From: Xanthobacteraceae bacterium
GTDB taxonomy: Bacteria; Pseudomonadota; Alphaproteobacteria; Rhizobiales; Xanthobacteraceae
Length of the DNA: 64,000 bases
NCBI GenBank assembly: GCA_019746135.1
Contig: JAIESI010000176.1
Location: 1 to 64,000, forward strand
Direction of reading: 5' to 3'
A model generated the notes under the pieces. The model ran no database searches, was not told the DNA's origin, and worked only from the letters and a program-made list of their open reading frames with translations. The translations under genes and the position numbers were made by a program. Positions 50,847 through 60,321 of the stretch are shown one piece after another. Numbering within the stretch: position 1 is the stretch's first letter; each line of letters starts with the position of its first letter.

Positions 50847-52466
50847 GTGACCACGCTCGCACCTTATAACCGCGGCTCGCTGCAATGGAACGAGCCCGCG
50901 GTTCGGGACGCGTTGCGGTCGTGGGCCGAGCAGGCGCGGTCCGTCTGCCTGATCATTCCGCCCTCGGCGTTCCTGCTCGACGAGCGGGTGTTCGTCAGCC
51001 TCGGCGTGCTGAAGGTCGCGGCGAGCCTGGAGGCGCAGCGCTACCGGGTGAACCTGCTCGACCTCTCCGGCGTCGAAAATTTTCTCGCTCCACTCGAAGA
51101 CTATCTGACCGGCTGCCAGGACCTTGCCATCGGCATCACCACGACAACGCCGCAACTGCCGGCGGTGATGCAGATCGCGGCGACGATCCGCAGATTGCGT
51201 CCCGACCTCAGGCTCATTCTCGGCGGACCGCATGTCACGCTGGTCTATTCGGCAAAGAAGCTCGAAGTGAAGCGCGGCGTCGCGAACGGCCGCGGCCACC
51301 GCTCGGCAGCGCAGCTCGAGGCCGCCTTCGACGTGCTGTGCAGCGGCGACGGCGAGCTTGCGATCTTCGAGGCGCTGAAGGACAACGCGCCGAAGCTGGT
51401 CGACGGCGACGATCCCAAGGGCGGGCTGTTCCTGACCGACCAGATGTTCACCGAGAGCCCGCAGCCGGCACGGCATCTGGTCGATCTGAAATCCTATCGC
51501 TACAGCATCGAAGGTCATCGCGCGACGAGCCTCATTGCCCAGTTGGGCTGTCCGTTCGGCTGCGGCTTCTGCGGCGGGCGCAACAGCAAGAGCCTGCGCC
51601 AGATCCGCAACCGCTCGGTGGAGTCGATCCTGACCGAGGTCGAGCACCTGCATCGCGAGCACGGTTTCACCGGGTTCATGTTCTATGACGACGAGCTCAA
51701 CGTCAGCAAAAGCTTCGTCGAGCTGATGAACGGGCTGTCCGATCTGCAATCGCGGCTCGGCGCCGAGTTCCGGCTGCGCGGCTTCGTGAAGTCCGAGCTA
51801 TTCACGCTCGAACAGGCGACGGCGATGTTTCGCGCCGGCTTCCGCTGGCTCCTCTGCGGCTTCGAGGCGGCGAACGAGCGCATCCTGGTCAACATCGACA
51901 AGCGGGCGAAGCTCGCCGACAACGACCGCTGCGTCGGCTACGCCAAAGCGGCGGGGCTGAAGATCAAGGCGCTGATGTCGTGCGGCCATCCGGGCGAGTC
52001 GGAGAAGACCGTCACCGACATCCGCGACTGGCTCATTCGCAATCAGGTCGACGACTTCGACTGCACGGTGATCACCACTTATCCCGGCACGCCGTACTAC
52101 GACCTCGCCGTGCCGCACGCGACCGAGCGCGACGTGTGGACCTATACGCATCCGAGGACCGGCGACCGGCTGCACGCGCGCGAGGTCGACTACACGGTCT
52201 GCGCCGACTACTACAAAGGCGATCCGAACGGCGGTTACCGCTCGTTTGTCTATACCGATCATCTCAGCGCCGAACGGCTGGTCGAGCTTCGCGACATGGT
52301 CGAGCGCGACGTGCGCCGGACGCTGAACATCGCGTTCAATCCGGGCGCGCCGGCGCTGCGCTACGAGCACTCGATGGGTCAGGGGCTGCCGGACTTCATC
52401 CACCGGATCGGCCGGCAGGCTCCGGCGGCCGAATTGCCGGTGCCGAAGCAGGCCGCGGCGAGTTGA
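50847..52466 (+). CDS. B12-binding-domain radical SAM protein
   Basis: About 539 residues from GTG 50847. The first 200 residues resemble a cobalamin-binding fold (RSVCLIIPPSAFLLDERVFV, LKVAASLEAQRY, LRLILGGPHVTLVYSA). A radical SAM domain follows with the cluster motif CPFGCGFC (C235, C239, C242) and GGRNSKSLRQIRNRSVESIL. Members methylate or rearrange natural products, lipids or RNA; its target is not evident. The frame extends upstream to 50634, but without recognisable sequence, and AGGAAGG at 50827 is rather distant, so the start is uncertain. It stands alone, divergent from nasT. Confidence 0.82.
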   Translation: MTTLAPYNRGSLQWNEPAVRDALRSWAEQARSVCLIIPPSAFLLDERVFVSLGVLKVAASLEAQRYRVNLLDLSGVENFLAPLEDYLTGCQDLAIGITTTTPQLPAVMQIAATIRRLRPDLRLILGGPHVTLVYSAKKLEVKRGVANGRGHRSAAQLEAAFDVLCSGDGELAIFEALKDNAPKLVDGDDPKGGLFLTDQMFTESPQPARHLVDLKSYRYSIEGHRATSLIAQLGCPFGCGFCGGRNSKSLRQIRNRSVESILTEVEHLHREHGFTGFMFYDDELNVSKSFVELMNGLSDLQSRLGAEFRLRGFVKSELFTLEQATAMFRAGFRWLLCGFEAANERILVNIDKRAKLADNDRCVGYAKAAGLKIKALMSCGHPGESEKTVTDIRDWLIRNQVDDFDCTVITTYPGTPYYDLAVPHATERDVWTYTHPRTGDRLHAREVDYTVCADYYKGDPNGGYRSFVYTDHLSAERLVELRDMVERDVRRTLNIAFNPGAPALRYEHSMGQGLPDFIHRIGRQAPAAELPVPKQAAAS

Positions 52467-52547
52467 CGAATTGTCCAGGCTGTCGATGCCGCGGGCGTGC
52501 CGAGACGAGCCGCGCGGACAGCCCTGCAAATCGCTCAGCGATGATCG

Positions 52548-53969
52548 CTATTTTCCGTCGGGAGTGCGAACGCCGATCCAGGTGTCGCGCACCTGGTGAT
52601 AGTGCACAGTCGGGTCATAGACCTGGACCGGCAGCTGCAGGACTTGCACCGACAGCCGGCCGGCGGAGCCGAGCAGGGTGTAGGATGCGACCACCCGGTC
52701 GCGTTGCGCGGTCACGAGCGCGACGCGGGCGTTGACCAGCTCCTGCTGCGCGTTGAGCACGTCGAGCGTGGTGCGCTGGCCGACCAGCGCTTCCTCGCGC
52801 ACGCCGTTGAGCGCGATCTCGGCGGCGGTCACCTGCTGCTGCGTTGCCAGGATCTGCGCCTTGGCGGCTTCGAGCTGGCCCCAGGACTGCACCAGCGTCT
52901 GCTGCGCCTGGTCGCGCGCGGTGTCGAGATCGACGCGGCGCTGCTGCAGCGTTTCCTTGGCCGCCCGGATCGTCGCGTATTCGCCGCCGCCCTGGTAGAT
53001 CGGAATGTTGAGCTGGGCGACGCCCGAGGCGGTGAACGTCTCGAGCGTGGACGGCTGAACCTGCGAGCCGTACGACTTCTGCACGCTGGCCACCGCGTCG
53101 AGCGTCGGATAAAGCGAGCTCTCGGCGATCTTGACCTGAAACTGCGCCGCATCAATGCTGAACATCGCGGTGGTGACCGACGGATGCGTCGCGCGCGCCG
53201 ACTGGATTGCGGCCTGGAGGTTTGACGGAGAGAGCCGGTCGACCGGCGCGGCCGCTTCGAGTTTGCCCGGCTCCACGCCGACCACTTGCCGGTAAGTCGC
53301 CTTCGACGTGACGTAGTTCGACTCCGCCTGCAGCAGCGTCGACCTTCCGGAAGCCAGACGAGACTCCGACTGGGCGACGTCGGTGCGGGTGACTTCGCCG
53401 ATGCGGAAGCGGTCCTGCGTCTGGCGCAACTGCTCCTGCAGCACTTCGACGTTGCTGCGTTGCAGGGCGAGGATCGCGGCGTCGCGAATGAGATTCATGT
53501 AGGCAGTCGCAGCCGCCAGCAGCACGGCCTGCTCGGTCAGCCGCAAGGTCTCGCGCGCGGCCGACACCTGCTGCTCGGCCTGCCGCGTGCGGGACGCCGT
53601 GCCGAATCCGTCGAGCAGCCTCTGGCTGTAGGTCGCGCCGTAGGTCTGCACGGCGTTGCTGCCGATGGTACGCGGATAAGTGACGGTGCCGTTGGCGGCA
53701 ACGGCTCTCGTGGTCGTGTCGCTATAGGCCTCGCCGGCCGAGGCCGAGAGGCTGATGCGCGGACGGTAGCCGGACAGCGCCTGCGGCACCGACTCGTCGG
53801 TGGCGCGTACGGCTGCGCGCTGGGCGTTGAGCTGCGGGTTGTTCTGGTAGGCCTGGGTGAGCGCTCCGCGAAGCGTATCAGCCTGAGCGCCGGGTGGGAT
53901 CCATACCCATCCCACCACGGCAGCCATGCCGACAAGGCACGACCCAATGCGTGTGCAACGCGTCGTCAT
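52548..53969 (-). CDS. TolC-family outer membrane channel of a type I secretion system
   Basis: A 473-residue protein with a signal peptide (cleavage near PPGAQA) and the internally repeated TolC fold: DTLRGALTQAYQNNPQLNAQRA at the start, long coiled helices, and repeat of LDVLNAQQELVNARVALVTAQ toward the end. Its length is typical for TolC. Its gene is 685 bases from, and divergent to, the HlyB-like ABC gene, which together with HlyD would make a full type I exporter across both membranes. It converges on the radical SAM gene. Confidence 0.92.
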   Translation of the reverse strand: MTTRCTRIGSCLVGMAAVVGWVWIPPGAQADTLRGALTQAYQNNPQLNAQRAAVRATDESVPQALSGYRPRISLSASAGEAYSDTTTRAVAANGTVTYPRTIGSNAVQTYGATYSQRLLDGFGTASRTRQAEQQVSAARETLRLTEQAVLLAAATAYMNLIRDAAILALQRSNVEVLQEQLRQTQDRFRIGEVTRTDVAQSESRLASGRSTLLQAESNYVTSKATYRQVVGVEPGKLEAAAPVDRLSPSNLQAAIQSARATHPSVTTAMFSIDAAQFQVKIAESSLYPTLDAVASVQKSYGSQVQPSTLETFTASGVAQLNIPIYQGGGEYATIRAAKETLQQRRVDLDTARDQAQQTLVQSWGQLEAAKAQILATQQQVTAAEIALNGVREEALVGQRTTLDVLNAQQELVNARVALVTAQRDRVVASYTLLGSAGRLSVQVLQLPVQVYDPTVHYHQVRDTWIGVRTPDGK

Positions 53970-54654
53970 TACGCAAACAAGACCCGCTTACTCGAACGCC
54001 ACAGGTACAAAACTGGCAGGTGGATAGTCCCCCGAACCCCTATAGCACCAATGGGAAAAAGGACCAATTGATGCAGCGCTCATAACGCAGAGCGCGCACG
54101 AAAGTTCCGAACGCATCTATTTTTTCGCGCGAGGTAACATGGTGCTGCACGGTTAACGTGACCGATTGTGGCGAACGGAAATCTGCGGCGTATCCACCAA
54201 CGACATTCATAATTCATTCTGTGCGCGCTTCGCGGTCAGGAGTCTGCATGGGACGCGGGATGCGTCTTGCCCGATCGCGCAAATGGCTCGCCGGCATCCG
54301 TCAACGCACATCGCGAAGCTTCGCCGACTTCAGGCAGGTATGTGGAGACCGCTGGCTGGTGGCAACAATCTGTCATGTGGCGGACGACGCAGGGCGACGT
54401 GCGCCTGTCCTACGCCTGCTTGCCGCAACGAATGCGGCAGTGGCAATGCCACGACGCCCCCAAGCGTCGAATCGGCCGCGCACACGCGGCTGGAATCTCC
54501 CTCCAATTGCAACGAAAATTTTCATCAACGGCTTCGCTGCATCGTTGGAACAGCATTGCTCGATGAGGATGCCGGTTCCGTACGCCAGACAAGCCACGGC
54601 CACAATTATCGGCGAATATCGGCGCTGATTTGCGAGGCCACGGTTCATCGGCGC
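53970..54654. other. 685-base region between tolC-like and HlyB-like genes
   Basis: No convincing gene. Open frames crossing it (one continuous with the ABC gene from 54166) show cysteine/arginine-rich, low-quality sequence with no family likeness and no ribosome-binding site. The area around 54100-54180 is AT-richer (a run tatttttt at 54118-54125), and probably holds divergent promoters. A short frame at 54158-54628 is considered spurious. Confidence 0.55.
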
Positions 54655-56925
54655 ATGATGCGATACGAAACAGAAAACAACAGCCATGTGGCGAGCGCGA
54701 CAAACGTCGTTCCATTCGAGCCAGACGAGACCGATGAATGCTCGGCACTGAAGTGCCTTGTCATCGTCGCGCGGCAGCACGGTGTGCATCTGTCGGTTCA
54801 GCAGCTCGTTCATGAGAACGTGTTGCCGCCGCGAGAGGTCACGACGGCCGAGCTGGTGAAGTGCGCGGAGACGGCAGGGCTCAAGGCCAAGCCGCTGCAA
54901 TTGAACTGGGACGGACTTGCCGATCTTGGCAAGGCACTGCCGGCGATCGTGCGGCTGAAGCACGGCGGCAGCATGGTTCTGTTGCGCCAGATCGACGGCG
55001 ATTCGGAAACGCCGCGCATCGTCCTGCAGGATCCGCACGCCGACGAAGACGCCGCTCTGGTGATCGACCGCGTGAGGTTCGAGGACGTGTGGACCGGCGA
55101 GGTCGTGCTGATCAAGCGCGACTACGACATCGCCGACGAGGAGCAGCCGTTCGGCTTCGGGCTGATCCGGGCGCTGGTGTTCCGCGAACGTTGGATCGTG
55201 CGCGACCTTGCCATCGCGGCGTTCATTTTGGCGTTCCTGGCGCTGTCGCCGATCCTGTTCTGGCGCATGCTGACGGACTTCGTGCTCTACTATAAGGCGC
55301 TCGGCACGTTTGCGGTCCTGTGCATCGGCTTCGCGATCCTGCTTGCGTTCGAGACGGTGTTCGCCTGGCTGCGCCGCTACCTGATCCTTGTCCTGACGAC
55401 ACGGATCGATGTGAAGCTGTCGACCTACGTGTTCGACAAGGTCCTGAAGCTGCCGATCGACTTCTTCGAGCGCACGACGGTCGGCCAGGTCACGCACGAG
55501 ATCAATCATCTGCGGAAGATCCAGCAGTTCCTCAGAGGCCAGGTGTTCGGCACGGTGCTGGATTCGACCACGCTGATCGTGTTCATCCCGGTCATGTTCT
55601 TCTTCAGTCCGCTGCTGACCGCGATCGTGCTCGCCTGCTGCGCGGTCATCGCATTGTGGCTTGTGCTCATGCTGCCGGGCTATCGGCGAAAATCGAGCGC
55701 GGCCGACCAGGCCGACTCGTATCGCGGTGGATTTCTTGTGCAGAACATCACGGGCATTCGTACCGTGAAATCGCTCGCCCTCGATGCGCGGCAGCGGCAC
55801 CTGTGGGACGTGCAGGTCGCGCGGGTCGCCAAGCGCCGCCTGGCCGAGGGCATGCGGGCCAACACCATTCAATCTGTCGTGTTGCCGTTCGAGCAACTCG
55901 CGATCAGCGGCACGCTCGCGCTCGGCGTGTACTTTGCCGTTACCACCAACGATCCGGTCTATGTCGGCGCGCTGTTTGCCTTCCTGATGCTGTCGCGGCG
56001 GGTGGTGCAACCGCTCGTGCAGATCGCCCAGCTCGTCAATCAGTACGACGAGGCGCGGCTTGCGGTCGAGTTGATCAGCAAGCTCGTCAATCAGCAGTCG
56101 GAAGAGGGGCGCGGCGACCACGGCGTGCAGACTCCCGTGAAAGGCCATGTGGAGTTCGCGGGCGTGACCTTCAAATACAAGGGCGCTTCGTCGCCGGCAT
56201 TGGAGAAAGTGACGTTCGAGGTGCCGCAGGGGCGGACGCTCGGCATCATGGGCCGAAGCGGTTCCGGCAAGACCACCATCACGCGGCTGATGCAGCGCCT
56301 GCATTCCGACTATGAAGGCCTGATCAAGATCGACGGCATCGACGTGCGCGAATACGACCTCGATCACCTGCGCCGCAGCGTCGGCGTGGTGCTCCAGGAG
56401 AACTTCCTGTTCAGCGGAACGATTCGCGAGAATATCGCCGCCGCCAAGATCGACGCGACCTTCGACGACGTGGTGCGCGCGGCAAGGCTCGCCGGCGCCG
56501 AGGAGTTCATCGACCGGCTGCCGCGCGGCTATGAAACCTACATCTATGAAGGTTCGCCGAACCTGTCGGGCGGCCAGCGGCAACGGCTCGCGATCGCGCG
56601 CGCCCTGATCGTCGATCCGCCGATCCTGATCCTCGACGAGGCGACCAGCGCGCTCGATCCGGAAAGCGAAGCGATCATCAATGCAAACCTTGCGCGGATC
56701 GCCCAAGGCCGGACGCTGATCGTGGTGTCGCACCGGCTCGGCTCGCTGGTGTCGGCGGATTCGATCCTGGTGCTCGAGCGCGGCAAGGTGGCCGATCTCG
56801 GGCGGCATCCGGACCTTCTCGATCGTTGCGACATCTACAGCCGGCTTTGGAACGAGCAGAACGCTCATCTGACCGTAGCCGTCCCGCGCAAGCCTCCGGT
56901 GAGGAACCCGACCCTTGTCTCTTGA
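54655..56925 (+). CDS. Type I secretion ABC transporter (HlyB-like, degenerate C39 domain)
   Basis: A 756-residue exporter. Residues about 20-150 are a C39-peptidase-like domain in which the catalytic cysteine position reads serine (ECSALKCL) and the catalytic histidine is replaced (GGSMVLL), so it is a non-cleaving CLD as in HlyB. The membrane domain spans about 165-460. The ATPase follows with Walker A GRSGSGKTT (near 533), signature LSGGQRQR, Walker B ILILDEATSALD and H-loop VVSHRL. A CLD marks RTX-type substrates with uncleaved C-terminal signals. The ATG (54655 or 54658) lacks a clear ribosome-binding site. HlyD overlaps it by 11 bases. Confidence 0.88.
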   Translation: MMRYETENNSHVASATNVVPFEPDETDECSALKCLVIVARQHGVHLSVQQLVHENVLPPREVTTAELVKCAETAGLKAKPLQLNWDGLADLGKALPAIVRLKHGGSMVLLRQIDGDSETPRIVLQDPHADEDAALVIDRVRFEDVWTGEVVLIKRDYDIADEEQPFGFGLIRALVFRERWIVRDLAIAAFILAFLALSPILFWRMLTDFVLYYKALGTFAVLCIGFAILLAFETVFAWLRRYLILVLTTRIDVKLSTYVFDKVLKLPIDFFERTTVGQVTHEINHLRKIQQFLRGQVFGTVLDSTTLIVFIPVMFFFSPLLTAIVLACCAVIALWLVLMLPGYRRKSSAADQADSYRGGFLVQNITGIRTVKSLALDARQRHLWDVQVARVAKRRLAEGMRANTIQSVVLPFEQLAISGTLALGVYFAVTTNDPVYVGALFAFLMLSRRVVQPLVQIAQLVNQYDEARLAVELISKLVNQQSEEGRGDHGVQTPVKGHVEFAGVTFKYKGASSPALEKVTFEVPQGRTLGIMGRSGSGKTTITRLMQRLHSDYEGLIKIDGIDVREYDLDHLRRSVGVVLQENFLFSGTIRENIAAAKIDATFDDVVRAARLAGAEEFIDRLPRGYETYIYEGSPNLSGGQRQRLAIARALIVDPPILILDEATSALDPESEAIINANLARIAQGRTLIVVSHRLGSLVSADSILVLERGKVADLGRHPDLLDRCDIYSRLWNEQNAHLTVAVPRKPPVRNPTLVS

Positions 56926-58264
56926 TGAATCGGCCCAGGCGGCCATCAAGCAGTTCCAATCCGAGACCGACGCCATTCGCGAGGCGCCGGAGCCCGTCTG
57001 GGCGCGCATGACCGTGCTCCTGCTCGGCGGCATGCTCGCAAGCCTGCTGGTGGTGTCGTTCGTGACCAAGATGGATCGCGTGGTGATCAGTCAGGCCGGC
57101 AGCACGATCGTGCCGCTGCGCGCCGTCAACGTGTATCAGGCGCTGGATGCGTCGATCATCAAGACCATCGACGTGCGCGAAGGCGATCGGGTCGAAGCCG
57201 GGCAGATTCTGGCCACGCTCGATCCGACCTTTGCCGCGGCCGACGTGCAGCAGTTCAAGAGCCAGATTGCCAGCCTGGAAGCGCAGATCGCGCGCGACGA
57301 GGCGGAGCTGGCCGGCAAGCCGCTGGTGTTTGGCGAGGCATCCGATCCCGAGACGAAGAAGTACCAGGCGCTGCAGCTTGCATATTACGACCAGCGCATG
57401 GCGCAGTACAAAGAGCAGGTCAACAGCTACGACGCGAAGAGCAGGCAGCTTCAGGCGACGCTGGTCAAGCTGAAGACGGACGTCGGCACGTATCTCAATC
57501 GCGAGAAAATCGCGCTCAAGATCGAGGATATGCGGACGATGCTTGCCGACAACGGCACGGGTTCGCAGCTCAACATGCTGATCTCCCAGGATTCACGGCT
57601 GGAGGTGACGCGCGCCCTGGAGAGCGCGAGGAACAGCATTGTCGAGGCGCAGCACCAGTTGGATGCGACCAAGAGCGATCGCGAGGCCTTTACCCAGCAG
57701 TGGTATGCCGCGCTCAGCCAGGACCTCGTGACGTCAAGAAACACTCTCGATACGGCCCGCTCGCAGCTCGAGAAGGCGGCGCGGAAGCAGGATCTGGTTC
57801 GCTGGACGGCACAGGAAGCGGCGATCGTCCTGACCAAGTCCAAGCTGTCGGTCGGGTCGGTGCTCAAGGAAGGCGAAGTGCTGTTCACGCTGATGCCGCT
57901 CAACGCGCCGCTGGAGGGTGAGGCTCGCATCTCCACGCGTGATATCGGCTTCGTTCGCGTCGGCGATCCGTGCACGCTGAAGGTCGATGCCTTCCAGTTC
58001 GTCGAGCATGGCTGGGCGGAGGGCAAAGTGCGCTGGATCAGTGAAGGCGCCTTTACCGTCGACGAAAACAACAAGGACGTCGAGGCTTATTACAAGCTTC
58101 GCTGCACGGTCGAACAGACCAATTTCAGGAACGTTCCCGAGAACTTCCGGCTCATTCCGGGCATGACGATGTCCGCCGATATCAGGGTCGGCAGCCGTTC
58201 GGTCGCCATGTACATGCTGCGCGGCGCCGCCCGCGGCTTCAGCGAAGCGATGCGCGAGCCCTGA
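56915..58264 (+). CDS. HlyD-family type I secretion membrane-fusion protein
   Basis: A 449-residue periplasmic adaptor. One membrane helix lies near residues 30-55 (TVLLLGGMLASLLVVSF). A lipoyl/barrel-sandwich part follows with IDVREGDRVEAGQILATLDPT, then long coiled coils (about 110-300) and the C-terminal beta domain with EARISTRDIGFVRVGDPCTLKVDAF. It links the ABC transporter to TolC. It begins with TTG 56915, within the ABC gene's 3' end, supported by GAGGAA 9-10 bases upstream, so the two are translationally coupled. The next gene starts 5 bases after its stop. Confidence 0.9.
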   Translation: MSLDESAQAAIKQFQSETDAIREAPEPVWARMTVLLLGGMLASLLVVSFVTKMDRVVISQAGSTIVPLRAVNVYQALDASIIKTIDVREGDRVEAGQILATLDPTFAAADVQQFKSQIASLEAQIARDEAELAGKPLVFGEASDPETKKYQALQLAYYDQRMAQYKEQVNSYDAKSRQLQATLVKLKTDVGTYLNREKIALKIEDMRTMLADNGTGSQLNMLISQDSRLEVTRALESARNSIVEAQHQLDATKSDREAFTQQWYAALSQDLVTSRNTLDTARSQLEKAARKQDLVRWTAQEAAIVLTKSKLSVGSVLKEGEVLFTLMPLNAPLEGEARISTRDIGFVRVGDPCTLKVDAFQFVEHGWAEGKVRWISEGAFTVDENNKDVEAYYKLRCTVEQTNFRNVPENFRLIPGMTMSADIRVGSRSVAMYMLRGAARGFSEAMREP

Positions 58265-58269
58265 CCGCC

Positions 58270-60282
58270 ATGATCGCGTCGCTGCTTACGCGCGTCGTGC
58301 TGCCGACCCTCGATCGGGGCGGCCCGGATGCGCTGGTGAAGCGCGGCATCGCCTATCAGGAGAAGGGACAGCCGCTGGACGCGTTGCGGGTCTGGAAGCT
58401 TGCAGCCGAGAAGGGCTCGGCCGATGCCTGCTACCGCATCGGTGCGCTCTATGCCCGCGGCGAAGGCGTGCTGCGAAGCTCGCCCGATGCGGTGGCCTGG
58501 TACAATTCTGCCGCGGAAGCGGGCCACATCGACGCGCAATTCCAGCTCGGTCTGACCTATCTTTACGGCGCCGGCGCGCATCCTTCGATTGCGGGGTGGC
58601 TGCGGTCGGCGAAGGAGCATGTCGGCGACCGCGCGGAGCTGGCGGCGAATGCCGTGTTTCCTTTCGGCATGACGGTGCCGAAGGACGCCGAACGGGCGCA
58701 CCGCTGGATACTCAGCGCCGCCGAAGCCGGAAAGGCCGAAGCACAACTGGTCGTGGCCGACATGTACCGCCAGGGCCGCGGCTGTGACCAGAACATCACC
58801 GAGGCGCGGCACTGGTACGAGCAGGCCGCCAAGCAAGGCGTTGCCGGCGCGGAATTCGGTCTCGGCGACGTCTACTTCCAGGGCCTCGGCGTGCCGGTCG
58901 ACCTTGAACGTGCCTCCGACCACTACAGCCGGGCTGCGGAGCAGGGCGATGCCCGCGCGCTGGTGGCGCTGGCCAGCATCTACCAGACCGGCCAGGGCCG
59001 GCCGGTCGACGCAAAGCACGCGGCCAAGCTTTACAAGCAGGCGGCGGAGCAGGGCGAGCCGCGCGCGTTGTTCAATCTCGCGCTGCTCTATCAGCGCGGT
59101 GAAGGCGTGAAGAAAAACGTCGAGCGGGCGGAAACCTACCTGCGGCGCTCAGCCAAGCGCGGCTATCTGCCTGCGATCGTCAAGCTCGCCGAGTTCTACG
59201 CCCGCGGCGACGGCATTGAGCCGGACCTGCGGCAGGCCGCAAGCTGGTATCGGGAAGCCGCGGAGCGCGGCGACGTGCACTCGCAGTTCATCATCGGCCG
59301 CATGAGCGCCACCGGAACCGGCGTTCCGGCGAACATGCGGGATGCGGCGCATTGGTTTTTGCGCGCGGCGGAGAACGGCCACGTCACCGCCGCGCACAAC
59401 GTCGCCGTGTTCTATTCGAAGGGCACGGGGGTCGAGCAGGACGTCAAACAGGCGATCCATTGGTACGAAGTCGCGGCCAATGGCGGCATCAGCACGGCGC
59501 GGACCCATCTCGGGCGGCTCTATGCAACCGGCGAAGGCGTGCCGCGCGATCTGAATCGCGCCACCGACTGGCTGCTGCCGGCGGCGGAATCCGGCGATCC
59601 GGAGGCGATGACGACGCTGGCCATGCTCAACCTCCAGGGTGAAACGGATGTCGCGCTGCGGGCGAGGGATCTGCTGATCGAGGCGGCCAATGCCGGTCAT
59701 ACGCCGGCCGCGCTGCAGCTCGGTCATCTGTTCTCCGGCAGGCACAACACGGGCGCGTCGGCCAATCCGGCAGAGGCCGTCGCCTGGTACAAGAAGGCGG
59801 CCGAGGCGGGCAGCGCCGAGGCGCAATTCAACCTCGGCTCGATCTATCTCAACGGCACCGGGGCGCCCGTGGACGCCAAAGCAGCCGCCACATGGCTCGA
59901 GCGGGCCGCGCATTCCGACCATCCCGGCGCACAGTTTCAGTTGGCGGTGATGTATTGCACCGGGCAGGGGGTGCCCAAGGATCTTCGCCAGGCCGTCATC
60001 TGGTACGGCCTTGCCGCCGAACTGGGCCATCGCGTCTCCCAGTACAATCTCGCGGTGATGCTCTGCGGCGGTCAAGGCTGCGAGCCGGATCCCGCGCGCG
60101 GCTATTACTGGTTCGAGAAAGCGGCCGCGCAGGGCATGGCGGAGGCGCACATCGCCGCCGGCGACATGTGCCGTGCCGGCAATGGCGTGCCGCGCGATGA
60201 CGAAGCGGCGCGGCGCTGGTACCGCGAGGCGCTCCGCGCCGGAAGCCCGGTGGCCGAGAAGCGGCTGCAATCCCTCGGTTAG
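58270..60282 (+). CDS. Sel1-like (TPR-type) repeat protein
   Basis: A 670-residue protein built almost wholly of about 17 Sel1 repeats of about 36 residues (pattern AxxWYxxAAExGxxxAQxxLGxxYxxGxGV), for example WYKKAAEAGSAEAQFNLGSIY. There is no signal peptide or membrane segment and no enzymatic domain, so it is probably a cytoplasmic scaffold. It starts 5 bases after HlyD and is in the secretion operon, so a role in assembling or regulating the exporter or the glycosylation enzymes nearby is plausible. It converges on the GT2 gene. Confidence 0.88.
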   Translation: MIASLLTRVVLPTLDRGGPDALVKRGIAYQEKGQPLDALRVWKLAAEKGSADACYRIGALYARGEGVLRSSPDAVAWYNSAAEAGHIDAQFQLGLTYLYGAGAHPSIAGWLRSAKEHVGDRAELAANAVFPFGMTVPKDAERAHRWILSAAEAGKAEAQLVVADMYRQGRGCDQNITEARHWYEQAAKQGVAGAEFGLGDVYFQGLGVPVDLERASDHYSRAAEQGDARALVALASIYQTGQGRPVDAKHAAKLYKQAAEQGEPRALFNLALLYQRGEGVKKNVERAETYLRRSAKRGYLPAIVKLAEFYARGDGIEPDLRQAASWYREAAERGDVHSQFIIGRMSATGTGVPANMRDAAHWFLRAAENGHVTAAHNVAVFYSKGTGVEQDVKQAIHWYEVAANGGISTARTHLGRLYATGEGVPRDLNRATDWLLPAAESGDPEAMTTLAMLNLQGETDVALRARDLLIEAANAGHTPAALQLGHLFSGRHNTGASANPAEAVAWYKKAAEAGSAEAQFNLGSIYLNGTGAPVDAKAAATWLERAAHSDHPGAQFQLAVMYCTGQGVPKDLRQAVIWYGLAAELGHRVSQYNLAVMLCGGQGCEPDPARGYYWFEKAAAQGMAEAHIAAGDMCRAGNGVPRDDEAARRWYREALRAGSPVAEKRLQSLG

Positions 60283-60321
60283 ACCGGATCAGAGGCGGCG
60301 GACCCGCAAACCAGCCGGGGC

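Noticed and set aside
54166-54654. N-terminal extension of the HlyB-like gene
   Set aside because: The added 163 residues are cysteine- and arginine-rich with no likeness to exporters; homology starts at the MMRYE region.
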